DNA of 64,000 bases from Pedobacter caeni (GTDB taxonomy: Bacteria > Bacteroidota > Bacteroidia > Sphingobacteriales > Sphingobacteriaceae), in contig NZ_FQUQ01000001.1 in assembly GCF_900129215.1 (NCBI RefSeq), positions 124,001 through 188,000 of the forward strand, given 5' to 3'. The notes beneath the pieces were generated by a model. That model saw nothing but the letters and a program-made list of their open reading frames with translations. It was not told the DNA's origin and made no database searches. This document shows, in pieces, positions 51,987 through 61,322 of this stretch. Position 1 is the first letter of the stretch; each line of letters starts with the position of its first letter. A program made the position numbers and the translations under genes.

Positions 51987-52394
51987 TCATAACCTGATTA
52001 AAACGCCTTTTCTTTTTACCACATTTTTGTAATCCCATTGTATCACCCTTGATTTTTCAAGCCAGCGGGCAAGATCGTCCAGATTAACCTGTTCTACCGC
52101 AGTATAGGTAATGGAAGCGTCTTTAAATTTACCGGTGTTTATTTTCAGGTCTGTTTCCTCAAAATCAGCACCGCTCCAGAACATCAGGCGGATACCGGCT
52201 TTAAGTTTGCTGTAGCCAACAATGGGATTCCCATTGATAAACCAAACCGGATGCGCATGCCAGATTTTACTTTCTGCTTCTGTAAGGTTATGATTAATTC
52301 CGGTGGATAACAGATTGCAAATTTCAATATCTGCAGCCAACTGAGCATCATTATAGCGTTGTATGTCCTCGTTCATGAGCATTCGTATAAACAT
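51987..52394 (-). CDS. DUF1801-like (YdhG/YjbR-type) small protein
   Basis: The 135-residue cytoplasmic protein resembles DUF1801/YdhG-like proteins: AESKIWHAHPVWFINGNPIV with GYSKLKAGIRLMFWSGADF, then a strand ending TAVEQVNLDDLARWLEKS. The role of the family is unknown (a frataxin-like fold has been proposed for relatives). An internal ATG at 52376 (MNEDIQRYND) is an equally likely start. It precedes the GIDE pair by 32 nt on the same strand and might share their transcript. Confidence 0.75.
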   Translation of the reverse strand: MFIRMLMNEDIQRYNDAQLAADIEICNLLSTGINHNLTEAESKIWHAHPVWFINGNPIVGYSKLKAGIRLMFWSGADFEETDLKINTGKFKDASITYTAVEQVNLDDLARWLEKSRVIQWDYKNVVKRKGVLIRL

Positions 52395-52451
52395 CAGGGT
52401 TTACCGCCGTTAATATACTATTTTCTGTCGGGTTAAATCACATTGGAGATC

Positions 52452-52868
52452 TTAGGTACATATTTTCGCTGCTATTTGTGCAATTCGTTCATCATCAGCA
52501 ACAGATGCACCTGCAATGCCAAGGCCCCCAATTACTTCTCCATTTTGCCTCAGCGTTACCCCTCCGCCAAAACTGATCATTCCACCATTTGTGTTTTCTA
52601 TACTGTAAATCGGCTGTCCGGGTTGAGCAATTTCGCCAAAAGCCATTGAATCAAATCCAAACAAAGCAGCTGTTCTTGCTTTTTTAATCGCTACATCAAC
52701 AGGACCGGTTAAGGCATGATCCATTTTCTTTAATGCGATCAAAATGCCTTCTTTATTGACAACGGATGCTACAATGGAAAAGTGATCTTTTGATGCTTCT
52801 TCAATGGCCTTATCGATCATGTGATTCGCCATTTCAAGGCTGATGCAGTTTCTTTTAATTGTTTTCAT
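52452..52868 (-). CDS. HbpS/GlcG-family heme-binding-like protein
   Basis: The 138-residue protein fits the GlcG/HbpS family (formerly DUF336): DKAIEEASKDHFSIVASVVN, TAALFGFDSMAFG, the Gly-rich ISFGGGVTLRQNGEVIGGLG and IAGASVADDERIAQIA. Members bind heme or act as accessory subunits in degradation pathways. It lies 13 nt after the SDR gene on the same strand, so the two form an operon controlled by the divergent IclR regulator. The substrate of the pathway is unknown. Confidence 0.88.
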   Translation of the reverse strand: MKTIKRNCISLEMANHMIDKAIEEASKDHFSIVASVVNKEGILIALKKMDHALTGPVDVAIKKARTAALFGFDSMAFGEIAQPGQPIYSIENTNGGMISFGGGVTLRQNGEVIGGLGIAGASVADDERIAQIAAKICT

Positions 52869-52881
52869 GAGTGTTAATATT

Positions 52882-53652
52882 CTAAATAATACTTGTTACG
52901 ATACCTCCTTCTACACGGATATTACTTCCGTTGATTGCTCCGGAATTTTCATCTGCCAGAAATGCAACTGCATTTCCTATTTCTTCAGGACGAACGAGTC
53001 TTCCGATTATTGAAGTCGGGCGACTTGCCATAAATTGTTTTTCTGCTTCCTGCAAATCGGGATGGTAGCGGGAGGTAATGAATTTTTCTGTTCCTGCGGT
53101 CAAGGCTGGGCCTGGAAGTACGCAATTAACCGTTACTGCAGTATTTCTGGTCAGCTCTGCCAGGTTTCTGGAAAGGCTTAATAACATCGTTTTTGCCACA
53201 CAGTAATGAATTTTTTCCACATCGGGATTTAAAGCAGATTCAGAGGAAATGAAAATCAATCTTCCGCTTCCTTTATCCAGCATCTTCCTGAGGTAGAATT
53301 TAGACAGTTGCATTCCTATCATAAAGTTCAGGTTGAGCATTTTTTGCCAGTCAGCATCTTCCAACTCAAAGAAATCCACATTTTCATAATAACCGACATT
53401 GTTGACCAATACATCTGCCACCGGAGCTTGTCCGAATAGTGTTTCTCTGCCATGCGGAGTGGATAGATCCGTTGCCAGTGTTTGAATATTCAATGTGGGA
53501 TTAAGTTTCAGGAAATCTTCTTTTACGTCATCAAGCCTGGATGGATTGCGGTCTACTAAAATCAGGTCGTAGCACTTTCTGGCAAAAACAGAAGCAATGC
53601 CTTTACCAATTCCGGCCGCAGCACCGGTGATGATTGCTGTTTTCTTATTCAT
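52882..53652 (-). CDS. Short-chain dehydrogenase/reductase
   Basis: The 256-residue Rossmann-fold oxidoreductase has the cofactor motif TGAAAGIGKG (10-19), VNNVG, the catalytic Ser in FISSES and YxxxK in HYCVAKT, and a C-terminal GSNIRVEGG. It is complete and typical. The acidic residue after strand 2 (LILVDRN) favours NAD. It is the first gene of an operon with the HbpS-like gene, divergent from an IclR regulator 95 nt away. The substrate is unknown. Confidence 0.93.
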   Translation of the reverse strand: MNKKTAIITGAAAGIGKGIASVFARKCYDLILVDRNPSRLDDVKEDFLKLNPTLNIQTLATDLSTPHGRETLFGQAPVADVLVNNVGYYENVDFFELEDADWQKMLNLNFMIGMQLSKFYLRKMLDKGSGRLIFISSESALNPDVEKIHYCVAKTMLLSLSRNLAELTRNTAVTVNCVLPGPALTAGTEKFITSRYHPDLQEAEKQFMASRPTSIIGRLVRPEEIGNAVAFLADENSGAINGSNIRVEGGIVTSII

Positions 53653-53683
53653 ATTGTTTTTCTTTTATCGTCCAAAAATCTAT

Positions 53684-53691
53684 TATTTTTG
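53684..53691 (+). promoter_or_regulatory. Possible -7 element of the iclR-type gene
   Basis: TATTTTTG matches TAnnTTTG, 56 nt before the ATG at 53748, within the 95-nt divergent gap. No TTG at the right spacing was found. Confidence 0.3.
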
Positions 53692-53747
53692 AACTACAGG
53701 GAGATGAAATCTCTAAAAACATCAATTAGTTCAATAATGGTGAATAA

Positions 53748-54440
53748 ATGATACAGTCAGTCAAAAGAACCTTCGATATATTGGAATACATTGCGGGCAA
53801 TGGAAACCTGGTACGGCTCAATGATATTGCTGCCGCTACGGGTCTGCAGAACACTACGGTTCACAATTTTTTAAATACCCTGAAAGAAATGGGCTATGTG
53901 GAACAGGATGAAGCATCACCCCGTTACCGCATTTCCCCAAAAATCAACCAGCTCTTTCTACCTGATTTACCTTTGTTTCAAATCAAAAAAGAATTAAAAC
54001 CTGTCCTGGAAATGCTCAGTAACGAGACACAGGAAACGGCTTATCTGGCCATTCAGTTGGGTAGTTATTTTAGATATGAACTTAAAAGTGAACCGTCAAG
54101 AAGTGTACGCATATCATTGGAACTGGGCAGGGAGCTGGAAATGAAACACACGGCTATTGGGAAGGTCTTTATGGCGTATTCACCCGATCTGTCAAGAATT
54201 TCCCGACAGGGGATGACTGAAACTGAAATAATACAGCAGGAAAAGGAAAAGAATCAAATCCTGGAAAAGGGCTATGCTATGGATTTGGAAGAATATGAAA
54301 AAGACCTGAATTGCATCGCCGTGCCTTATCTGTACAAGAAGCGAATATCGGCGGTTGTTGGTGTTTCAGGACCGGCCTTTAGGTTTCAGGCTAATGATAT
54401 GATTAAGATTGCGGAGCGGATAAAAGCTATTTTTTCCTGA
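53748..54440 (+). CDS. IclR-family transcriptional regulator
   Basis: The 230-residue protein has an N-terminal winged helix-turn-helix (1-65: SVKRTFDILEYIAGNGNLVR, NTTVHNFLNTLKEMGYVEQD) and a C-terminal IclR effector-binding domain (about 80-228: ETAYLAIQLGSYFRYEL, MKHTAIGKVFMAY, NCIAVPYLYKKRISAVVGVS). It is divergent from the SDR-HbpS operon and most likely controls that operon in response to its substrate. A terminator follows at 54450. Confidence 0.92.
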   Translation: MIQSVKRTFDILEYIAGNGNLVRLNDIAAATGLQNTTVHNFLNTLKEMGYVEQDEASPRYRISPKINQLFLPDLPLFQIKKELKPVLEMLSNETQETAYLAIQLGSYFRYELKSEPSRSVRISLELGRELEMKHTAIGKVFMAYSPDLSRISRQGMTETEIIQQEKEKNQILEKGYAMDLEEYEKDLNCIAVPYLYKKRISAVVGVSGPAFRFQANDMIKIAERIKAIFS

Positions 54441-54449
54441 TATCAGCAA

Positions 54450-54482
54450 GACCCTTTCTCCGCATCACTGAGGGAAAGGGTC
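54450..54482. terminator. Terminator hairpin after the iclR-type gene
   Basis: GACCCTTTC (54450-54458) pairs with GAAAGGGTC (54474-54482); a T-rich tract follows. It serves the convergent IclR and DUF1349-like genes. Confidence 0.7.
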
Positions 54483-54506
54483 CTGCTATTTTATACCTTT
54501 AACTTC

Positions 54507-55160
54507 TTATTGATTTGCATTTTTCTTTAACCATTCCATCCTTCGCTGATCGGGTAATTGTTTTACTGTAAAACCTTCAAATTTGGCATTGAAGCCATTT
54601 CCATCCGGACTAGCAGCCATAAAGCCAACCATTACCGGTCTGTTGTCCTGCAGGTATGCATTCCGCATCATGGTATAGGTCTTATCATCAAAAGAATAGA
54701 ATACTTCAACCGCATCCAGTCTCCTTACCGCTTTAATCCACATAAATTCGGGTGCTTTATCCAATGTGGTTACGCTCCAATCGCTCGTTTTATGGGTCAC
54801 TACGGTACTTAGATTGTATTTGCCATCTACAAATTCGATTCCTGCTTTGATGTAATTCTCATGATCTGTACGTAACATCAATCCCATCTGATCGAAACGG
54901 TTTTTGTAATTCCCTGTTATTTTCACTTTTACTTCAAATTCACCACCATAAGTACTGTAATAGAATGGCGCATCATCAACTGTAAAGCCATAATGGGAAA
55001 TTCTCCAGTAATCGCTCTGAGGAGTTACCGCCATATTTAAGGCATTGCCTTTGATCTCCCATTTTTGAGGCTCATTAAACCATTGCATCTTCTCGAGACT
55101 TTGAGCAAAGCCTGTTTGCGCTATTGCGAAGGTAACCACACTTAAAATAATTCTTTTCAT
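54507..55160 (-). CDS. Secreted DUF1349-like concanavalin-fold protein
   Basis: The 217-residue exported protein has a signal peptide (MKRIILSVVTFAIAQTGFAQ). A jelly-roll domain follows that matches DUF1349 (yeast Ree1-like), with FNEPQKWEIKGNALNMAV, YGGEFEVKVKITGNYKNRFD, QMGLMLRTDHENYIKAGIE and VMVGFMAASPDGNGFNAKFE. Such proteins bind or process polysaccharides in some neighbourhoods; no enzyme is linked here. The ATG at 55160 starts directly at the signal peptide. Confidence 0.85.
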   Translation of the reverse strand: MKRIILSVVTFAIAQTGFAQSLEKMQWFNEPQKWEIKGNALNMAVTPQSDYWRISHYGFTVDDAPFYYSTYGGEFEVKVKITGNYKNRFDQMGLMLRTDHENYIKAGIEFVDGKYNLSTVVTHKTSDWSVTTLDKAPEFMWIKAVRRLDAVEVFYSFDDKTYTMMRNAYLQDNRPVMVGFMAASPDGNGFNAKFEGFTVKQLPDQRRMEWLKKNANQ

Positions 55161-55342
55161 TTGTTGTTTTGAATTGATAACCATACATCTTATTTATCCG
55201 GCAAATTTAGAGGGTACTACATGGCAGGCCAATACTGATTAATAACCATAATGACAATCAGTGGCAGGCAGCGCTCAGGTTTTCAGATTGTGCTTTTTTA
55301 TTCAGATGTTTGTTCTTTATTAATTAATAGCTCAACGCTTAT

Positions 55343-55894
55343 ATGAATACAACAAATAAGATCATTATCATTGATCTTGAATCCACCTGCTGGGAAGGTA
55401 GTACCGGCGAATACCAACGAAAACACAGTGAAATTATCGAAATAGGGGTTTGTATCCTCGATAGGGAAACAGGTGAAGTAACGCAAAATGAAGGGATTTT
55501 ACTAAAACCCGTGCATTCCGAAGTAAGTGCTTTTTGCACTAAACTCACTTCTCTTACTGCCGAAATGCTGGAGTCTGAGGGAATAACTTTAGCACAGGCC
55601 TGCACTATACTGAGCGAGAAATATAACGCTGCAGAGTATACCTGGGCAAGTTATGGCGGTTACGATAGAACGATGCTTACCGAACAATGCAGGCGCTTTA
55701 ATGTGGCCTATCCGATGTCAGAAGATCACATTAATGTGAAGGTTCTTTTTTCTGAAACTAAAAGACTTAAAAAGGGAATAGGAATGTCCGGTGCCCTGAA
55801 AATGATTAAAGTTCCCCTTGATGGAACACATCACCGTGGAATGGATGATGCCCGAAATATCGCCCAGATATTAAAGTGGATCTTTAGCAAATAG
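55343..55894 (+). CDS. DEDDh 3'-5' exonuclease (ERI1/KapD-like)
   Basis: The 183-residue nuclease has the three exonuclease motifs of the DnaQ fold: IIDLESTCW (Asp and Glu of ExoI), WASYGGYDRTML (ExoII Asp) and GTHHRGMDDARN (ExoIII His and Asp). The length and the W/E-rich start resemble ERI1/KapD-type single-domain exonucleases acting on RNA or DNA 3' ends. It is a single gene with 158 nt before it and 358 nt after. Confidence 0.92.
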   Translation: MNTTNKIIIIDLESTCWEGSTGEYQRKHSEIIEIGVCILDRETGEVTQNEGILLKPVHSEVSAFCTKLTSLTAEMLESEGITLAQACTILSEKYNAAEYTWASYGGYDRTMLTEQCRRFNVAYPMSEDHINVKVLFSETKRLKKGIGMSGALKMIKVPLDGTHHRGMDDARNIAQILKWIFSK

Positions 55895-56252
55895 AAAGAT
55901 CCAAAGGCGGTCATAAACTGCTGGTTTACGCGCTATCAGTATCAATACGGTAAACAGACACCGCCCTCATTTCAACAAAATCTTCATAATCATAAGTTTA
56001 CCTCTCATAGGGGAGGATTACTTATTTGTCTGTTTGGAGCAGAACAGTACCTGTTGCCGAACCTGACAGTTTGGAATATCATTGTACAAAAACCAATTAT
56101 ATAACCAAATATTTATGCGAATGGGTCATCTAAGCCTTGTCAGGGGAAGGAGTGTGTTTATGAAATAAACAGTACTTGTCATATTCAGTCTCCCTAATTT
56201 GATGGAGCACTAACCAGCTCTGTAATCTACAAACCTATAAACTAAATAAGAT
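55895..56252. other. Leader region upstream of the second susC
   Basis: No ORF is seen in these 358 nt. A TTG at 56176 and TAATTTG at 56195-56201, 16 nt apart, resemble a promoter with spacing slightly off consensus. The leader of the first susC is not repeated here. An in-frame anti-sigma gene is absent, so another type of control is expected. Confidence 0.35.
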
Positions 56253-59200
56253 ATGAGAATAATATTGATGCTCATGGTGTCTCTTTTGCTGAGTACTCAA
56301 ATTTCGGCTAAAAGGACACCTGATATTGGGAATACCATACAGCGGATCATCACCGGTACTGTTTACGATGAGTCGGGAGCTGGCTTACCGGGTGTTACCG
56401 TTAAGATCGAGGGAACACAGCGGGGAGCGGTCACAAATGCTGAAGGAAAGTATACCATCCAAAGCAACAGCAATGCGGAAGTACTGGTGTTTTCTTTCAT
56501 TGGTTACCTGAGCCAGAAAATCACGGCCGGAGAAAAAAAGACCATAGACGTAAAGCTCTTACCTGATCCGAAAAGTGAACTCGAAGAAGTATCCGTTGTG
56601 GCCTTTGGGGTTCAGAAAAAAGAAAGTGTGATCGGTTCCATTACCACGGTAAGACCAGGTGATTTAAAAATACCTTCCAGCAATTTAACCACTTCTTTAG
56701 CTGGTAGAGTAGCCGGGATGATTGCTTATCAGCGAAGTGGGGAACCCGGCAGAGACAATGCAGATTTCTTTATCAGGGGGATCACCACCTTTGGTAACAA
56801 TACAAAACCATTGATTTTAATTGACGCGGTGGAACTAAGCACCACAGATCTGGCCCGGTTACAGCCTGATGATATTGCTACTTTTTCCATCATGAAAGAT
56901 GCTACTGCAACCGCACTATACGGCGCAAGAGGAGCAAACGGGGTAATCCTGGTTACCACCAAACAGGGGGTGGCAGGGAAAGCAAAGATTTCCTTCCGTG
57001 CCGAGAACTCTGCTTCAACTTCTACAAGTGATGTGGAATTTGCAGATCCTGTAACTTATATGAAGCTTGCAAATGAAGCCATTTCGACCAGAGACCCATT
57101 GGGAACTTTGCTGTATACTGAGGAAAAGATTGCCAATACGGCGGCAGGTAAAAATCCCCTGGTTTATCCGGCAAACGACTGGAGAAAGTTATTGTTCAAG
57201 GATTATGCACTCAACCAGCGTTACAATCTTAATGTGAGCGGAGGGGGAACAGTGGCCAGGTATTTTGTTTCCGGTGCTTATAACAAAGACAATGGCGTCC
57301 TGAAAGTAGACAACAAAAACAATTTCAACAACAACATCGACCTGAAGAGCTATACTTTACGCTCCAATGTAAATATTGACCTCACCAAATCTACAGAACT
57401 GATTGTACGGCTAAGCGGTAATTTTGATGACTATAACGGGCCTCTGGAAGGAGGAGAGGAAATGTACAGGCGGGTAGTCCGCTCTAATCCGGTACTCTTT
57501 CCTGCTTATTATCCCATAGATGAGCAGCATAAATTTGTAAAACACATTATGTTTGGCAACTATGGTAAGGACAATGCTTATTTAAATCCTTATGTAGATC
57601 TGGTTAGGGGATATAAGGATGAATCCAGGTCGCAAATGCTGGCGCAGTTTGAGGTAAAACAGGGACTGGATGCGATTCTAAAGGGGCTGTCGGTCAGGTC
57701 GATGGCAAACCTTACCAGAACAGCTTCCTTTGGATACAGGCGGGGATACGATCCATTCTATTATCAGCTTGCAGGGTATGACAGTGTTACGGATCAGTAT
57801 CAGGTGTCTAAGATTAACGAGAACGGAACGGAATATCTGGGTTTTGAACAAGGTGCAAAAGACCTGAGGTCTACTTTTGATACCCAATCGATGTTGAACT
57901 ATGGTGGTGCTTTTGGGAAAAATGTGGTTAGCGGGCTGTTGGTTTTTATCACCAGGGAAAGCCTGAATGCCAATGCCGGAGATCTCCAGCAATCCCTGCC
58001 CTTCAGGAATCTTGGACTTTCCGGACGTGCCACCTACGCGTTCGACAGGCGTTATTTTGCCGAGTTTAACTTTGGGTACAACGGATCAGAACGTTTTTCA
58101 CAGTCCACCAGGTACGGATTTTTCCCTTCTGCCGGCGTAGCATGGAGCGTATCAAATGAGCGCTTTTTTGAACCTTTAAAAAAGGTTATTTCTAATTTAC
58201 GTTTTCGATACACATACGGTCTGGTCGGAAATGATCAGATCGGGGACGAGCGGGACAGGTTTTTCTATTTGTCTAATGTAGACCTAAACAATAATAACAG
58301 GGGTGCAAGGTTCGGTAAAGACCTGGACGAATTCCGACCGGGCGTGCTGATCAGAAGGTATGCCAATGATAAGATCACCTGGGAAGTGGCCAGAAAGCAA
58401 AATATTGCGATGGAGCTGAGTTTGTTTGGTAAGGCTAATCTGATCGTGGAATATTATACCGAAAACAGGGACAAAATTTTGATGGATCGCTCTGCGATAC
58501 CAGACAATGTGGGCTTAGCAGTTATACCAAAGGCGAATCTTGGAAAAGCCAAGGGCAGTGGGGTAGACCTTTCCCTGGACATGCAGCACAGCTGGTCGAA
58601 AGACATGTGGATCTCTGTACGTGGCAACCTGACCTATGCAAAAAGTAAATTTGTATCCTTCGAAGAGCCCAATTATCCGGAATCCTACAGATCGAGAATT
58701 GGCCGTTCTATCAAACAGGAATACGGATATATTGCAGAAAGATTGTTTATCGACGACAATGATGCTCTGAATTCTCCTAAACAGGAATTTTCAGGTAAGT
58801 ATGGTGGCGGTGATATTAAATACCTTGATGTAAACGGTGATGGCAAGGTCAATGAAGCAGATAAAGTACCGATTGGCAATCCAACCGTCCCGGAAGTCAT
58901 CTACGGATTTGGCTTCTCTTTTAGTTACAAGAAGTTCGACCTTTCGGCCTTTGCACAAGGTTCTTCTAATCAGTCTTTCTGGATAGATCAGGGAGCAACC
59001 TCACCTTTCAATAACCAGACACAGTTGTTAAAAGATTATGCCGATAGCCATTGGTCTGAAGACAACAGAAATATTTATGCAGTATGGCCAAGGTTAAGTC
59101 CGACACTAAACGCAAATAACAACAATCAAAGCACCTGGTTTATGAGAAACGGGGCTTTCCTCAGACTGAAACAGGTAGAACTGGGTTATACCCTGCCAAA

Positions 59201-59369
59201 GCGGTTATTGGAACGTTTGAGTGTTTCGAACCTGCGATTGTATGCCAGCGCTTCTAATTTGCTGGTGTTGAGCAAATTTAAGATGTGGGATGCAGAGATG
59301 TCAGGAAATGGCCTGGGCTACCCGGTTCAGAAGGTTTTCAATCTGGGCTTAAATATCACCTTCAATTAA
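56253..59369 (+). CDS. SusC/RagA-family TonB-dependent receptor (no STN domain)
   Basis: The 1038-residue outer-membrane transporter has a signal peptide (MRIILMLMVSLLLSTQISA), a carboxypeptidase-regulatory-like domain (about 32-110, ITGTVYDESGAGLPGVTVKI), and a plug (about 115-245, SVVAFGVQKKESVIGSITTV, MKDATATALYGARGANG). A long beta barrel ends NLGLNITFN. It lacks the STN signalling domain of the first SusC, so FecR control is not expected. It is followed by susD and two lipoprotein genes in the same operon, which together look like a polysaccharide-utilisation receptor without a nearby enzyme. Confidence 0.96.
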   Translation: MRIILMLMVSLLLSTQISAKRTPDIGNTIQRIITGTVYDESGAGLPGVTVKIEGTQRGAVTNAEGKYTIQSNSNAEVLVFSFIGYLSQKITAGEKKTIDVKLLPDPKSELEEVSVVAFGVQKKESVIGSITTVRPGDLKIPSSNLTTSLAGRVAGMIAYQRSGEPGRDNADFFIRGITTFGNNTKPLILIDAVELSTTDLARLQPDDIATFSIMKDATATALYGARGANGVILVTTKQGVAGKAKISFRAENSASTSTSDVEFADPVTYMKLANEAISTRDPLGTLLYTEEKIANTAAGKNPLVYPANDWRKLLFKDYALNQRYNLNVSGGGTVARYFVSGAYNKDNGVLKVDNKNNFNNNIDLKSYTLRSNVNIDLTKSTELIVRLSGNFDDYNGPLEGGEEMYRRVVRSNPVLFPAYYPIDEQHKFVKHIMFGNYGKDNAYLNPYVDLVRGYKDESRSQMLAQFEVKQGLDAILKGLSVRSMANLTRTASFGYRRGYDPFYYQLAGYDSVTDQYQVSKINENGTEYLGFEQGAKDLRSTFDTQSMLNYGGAFGKNVVSGLLVFITRESLNANAGDLQQSLPFRNLGLSGRATYAFDRRYFAEFNFGYNGSERFSQSTRYGFFPSAGVAWSVSNERFFEPLKKVISNLRFRYTYGLVGNDQIGDERDRFFYLSNVDLNNNNRGARFGKDLDEFRPGVLIRRYANDKITWEVARKQNIAMELSLFGKANLIVEYYTENRDKILMDRSAIPDNVGLAVIPKANLGKAKGSGVDLSLDMQHSWSKDMWISVRGNLTYAKSKFVSFEEPNYPESYRSRIGRSIKQEYGYIAERLFIDDNDALNSPKQEFSGKYGGGDIKYLDVNGDGKVNEADKVPIGNPTVPEVIYGFGFSFSYKKFDLSAFAQGSSNQSFWIDQGATSPFNNQTQLLKDYADSHWSEDNRNIYAVWPRLSPTLNANNNNQSTWFMRNGAFLRLKQVELGYTLPKRLLERLSVSNLRLYASASNLLVLSKFKMWDAEMSGNGLGYPVQKVFNLGLNITFN

Positions 59370-59383
59370 TTAAAATATTAGTC

Positions 59384-61306
59384 ATGCGAAATATTAAAAA
59401 AGAACGCCGGATCGGTATCAGCATCATCTTCGCTGTACTTTTTATAACCAGCTCCTGTAAAAAGTACCTGGATGTAATTCCGGACAATATCCCCACCATT
59501 GACAATGCCTTCACGATGCGCTCTGAAGCAGAGAAGTATTTATATACCTGTTACTCTTATATGCCAAAAGATGGTGATCTGGGTGCCGATCCTGCTATAC
59601 TTGGAGGTGACGAGCTTTGGGCAATTTATCAGCCTGGCCGGCCTGAATTTAACCATTATATTTTTGAGGGTTTAGCCAGAGGCGGACAGGCAACTGTTGA
59701 CCCCATCGCAGGTTACTATTGGAGTAATATGTACAGGGCCATCAGAGACTGCAATATTTTTCTGGAAAATGTAGAAAAAGTACCGGACCTCACTGCACAG
59801 GAAAAGCTGGAATGGATTGCAGAAGTTAAAACCCTTAAAGCTTATTATCATTTTTACCTGGTACGAATGTATGGACCGGTGCCATTGCTTAAGGAAAATT
59901 TTAAGATAGACGAGGATATTGAAAATACAAAGGTTCCGAGAGCTCCGGTAGACAGTTGTTTCAAATACATGGTAAGCCTTCTGGATGAAGCCAAAACAGA
60001 CCTGTCTTTAACCGTTGGCAACAGAAATAAAATGCTGGGCAGAATTACTCAGGCGGTAGCTTATGCCTTAAAAGCAAAAATAATGGTCACTGCTGCCAGT
60101 CCGCTTTTTAATGGCAATGCAGAGATGTCCTCTTTAAAAAATAATGATGGAACAGCCTTATTTAATCCAACAATATCTCCTGAAAAATGGGTTCAGGCTG
60201 CTGCTGCCTGTAAGGAGGCAATCGCGATTTGCCAAAGGGCAGGAAACAGGCTCTATAAGTTTAACCCCCCGGTTCCGCGCTTTAAACTCTCGGATTCTAC
60301 CAGAACAGGATTGAGTATCAGGAATGCATTTGCCGAGCGATGGAATGAGGAAATCATTTGGGCCAATACCCAAAGTATTTCCAACCTGACCCAGAAGGTG
60401 GCTGCTGTAAAAGTAGACCACAGGTATCTGGACAATCCAAGGATCATCTCGGAGTTGGCACCACCTATAAAAATGGCAGAGCTGTTCTATTCCGATAAAG
60501 GTGTTCCGATCTTTGAAGATAAAACCTGGAATCCCGGAAAATTAGTTTTGCGGACGGCTACTGCAAAAGAGGAGCGCTACATCCGAAAAGATTATGTCAG
60601 TTCGGCTTTAAATTTTGACAGAGAATCCCGTTTTTATGCAAACCTGGGTTTTGATGGCGGAGTCTGGTACGGACAAGGTTCTGAGGACGATGGAAACCCC
60701 AACTCGCTCTTCTTTGTCTCTTCAAGAAAAGGGCAGCCTAACGGAAAAGTAGAGGCAGATTATGGCTCACCAACCGGTTATTATGTAAAGAAATATGTGA
60801 ACTGGGAAAACGTGCAGGGAAGCAGTGTTGGCGATTACAAGGTGACAGAATATCCATGGCCGATCTTCAGACTTGCACAATTGTACCTGCTCTATGCCGA
60901 AGCATTAAATGAGGCAGATGGAGATCAGGCAGAAATGTTCAGATACATCAATGAGGTCAGGGATCGGGCTAAGCTTCCAACAGTACAGTTTTCATGGGAA
61001 AACTATTCTACAAATCCTTCAAAATATGCTTCTAAAACCGGAATGCGGCAGATCATTCATCAGGAACAACTGATAGAAATGGCCTTCGAAGGATCCCGTT
61101 TCTGGGACATCAGAAGATGGAAAGAAGCCATTCCGGAATATAGAAAACCCGTAGAAGGATGGGATATCGAGCAGTCTAACCCGGATTATTATTATAGGAG
61201 GAGAGTATTGTTTGTGCAAAATTTTAGTACTAAGGATTATTTCTGGCCAATCAGGGATCGTGATCTCTTAATTAATAAAAACCTGGTACAGAACATAGGA
61301 TGGTAA
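59384..61306 (+). CDS. SusD/RagB-family nutrient-binding lipoprotein
   Basis: The 640-residue lipoprotein has a lipobox (FITSSC) and the SusD architecture: NAFTMRSEAEKYLYTCYSYM near the N-terminus, EVKTLKAYYHFYLVRMYGP, the C-terminal FRLAQLYLLYAEALNE and the final AFEGSRFWDIRRWKEA. It is long for the family (500-600 is usual). It starts 14 nt after susC; the ATG at 59384 is preferred over the longer frame, which overlaps susC. Confidence 0.95.
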   Translation: MRNIKKERRIGISIIFAVLFITSSCKKYLDVIPDNIPTIDNAFTMRSEAEKYLYTCYSYMPKDGDLGADPAILGGDELWAIYQPGRPEFNHYIFEGLARGGQATVDPIAGYYWSNMYRAIRDCNIFLENVEKVPDLTAQEKLEWIAEVKTLKAYYHFYLVRMYGPVPLLKENFKIDEDIENTKVPRAPVDSCFKYMVSLLDEAKTDLSLTVGNRNKMLGRITQAVAYALKAKIMVTAASPLFNGNAEMSSLKNNDGTALFNPTISPEKWVQAAAACKEAIAICQRAGNRLYKFNPPVPRFKLSDSTRTGLSIRNAFAERWNEEIIWANTQSISNLTQKVAAVKVDHRYLDNPRIISELAPPIKMAELFYSDKGVPIFEDKTWNPGKLVLRTATAKEERYIRKDYVSSALNFDRESRFYANLGFDGGVWYGQGSEDDGNPNSLFFVSSRKGQPNGKVEADYGSPTGYYVKKYVNWENVQGSSVGDYKVTEYPWPIFRLAQLYLLYAEALNEADGDQAEMFRYINEVRDRAKLPTVQFSWENYSTNPSKYASKTGMRQIIHQEQLIEMAFEGSRFWDIRRWKEAIPEYRKPVEGWDIEQSNPDYYYRRRVLFVQNFSTKDYFWPIRDRDLLINKNLVQNIGW

Positions 61307-61322
61307 TTACAAACTTAAAAAC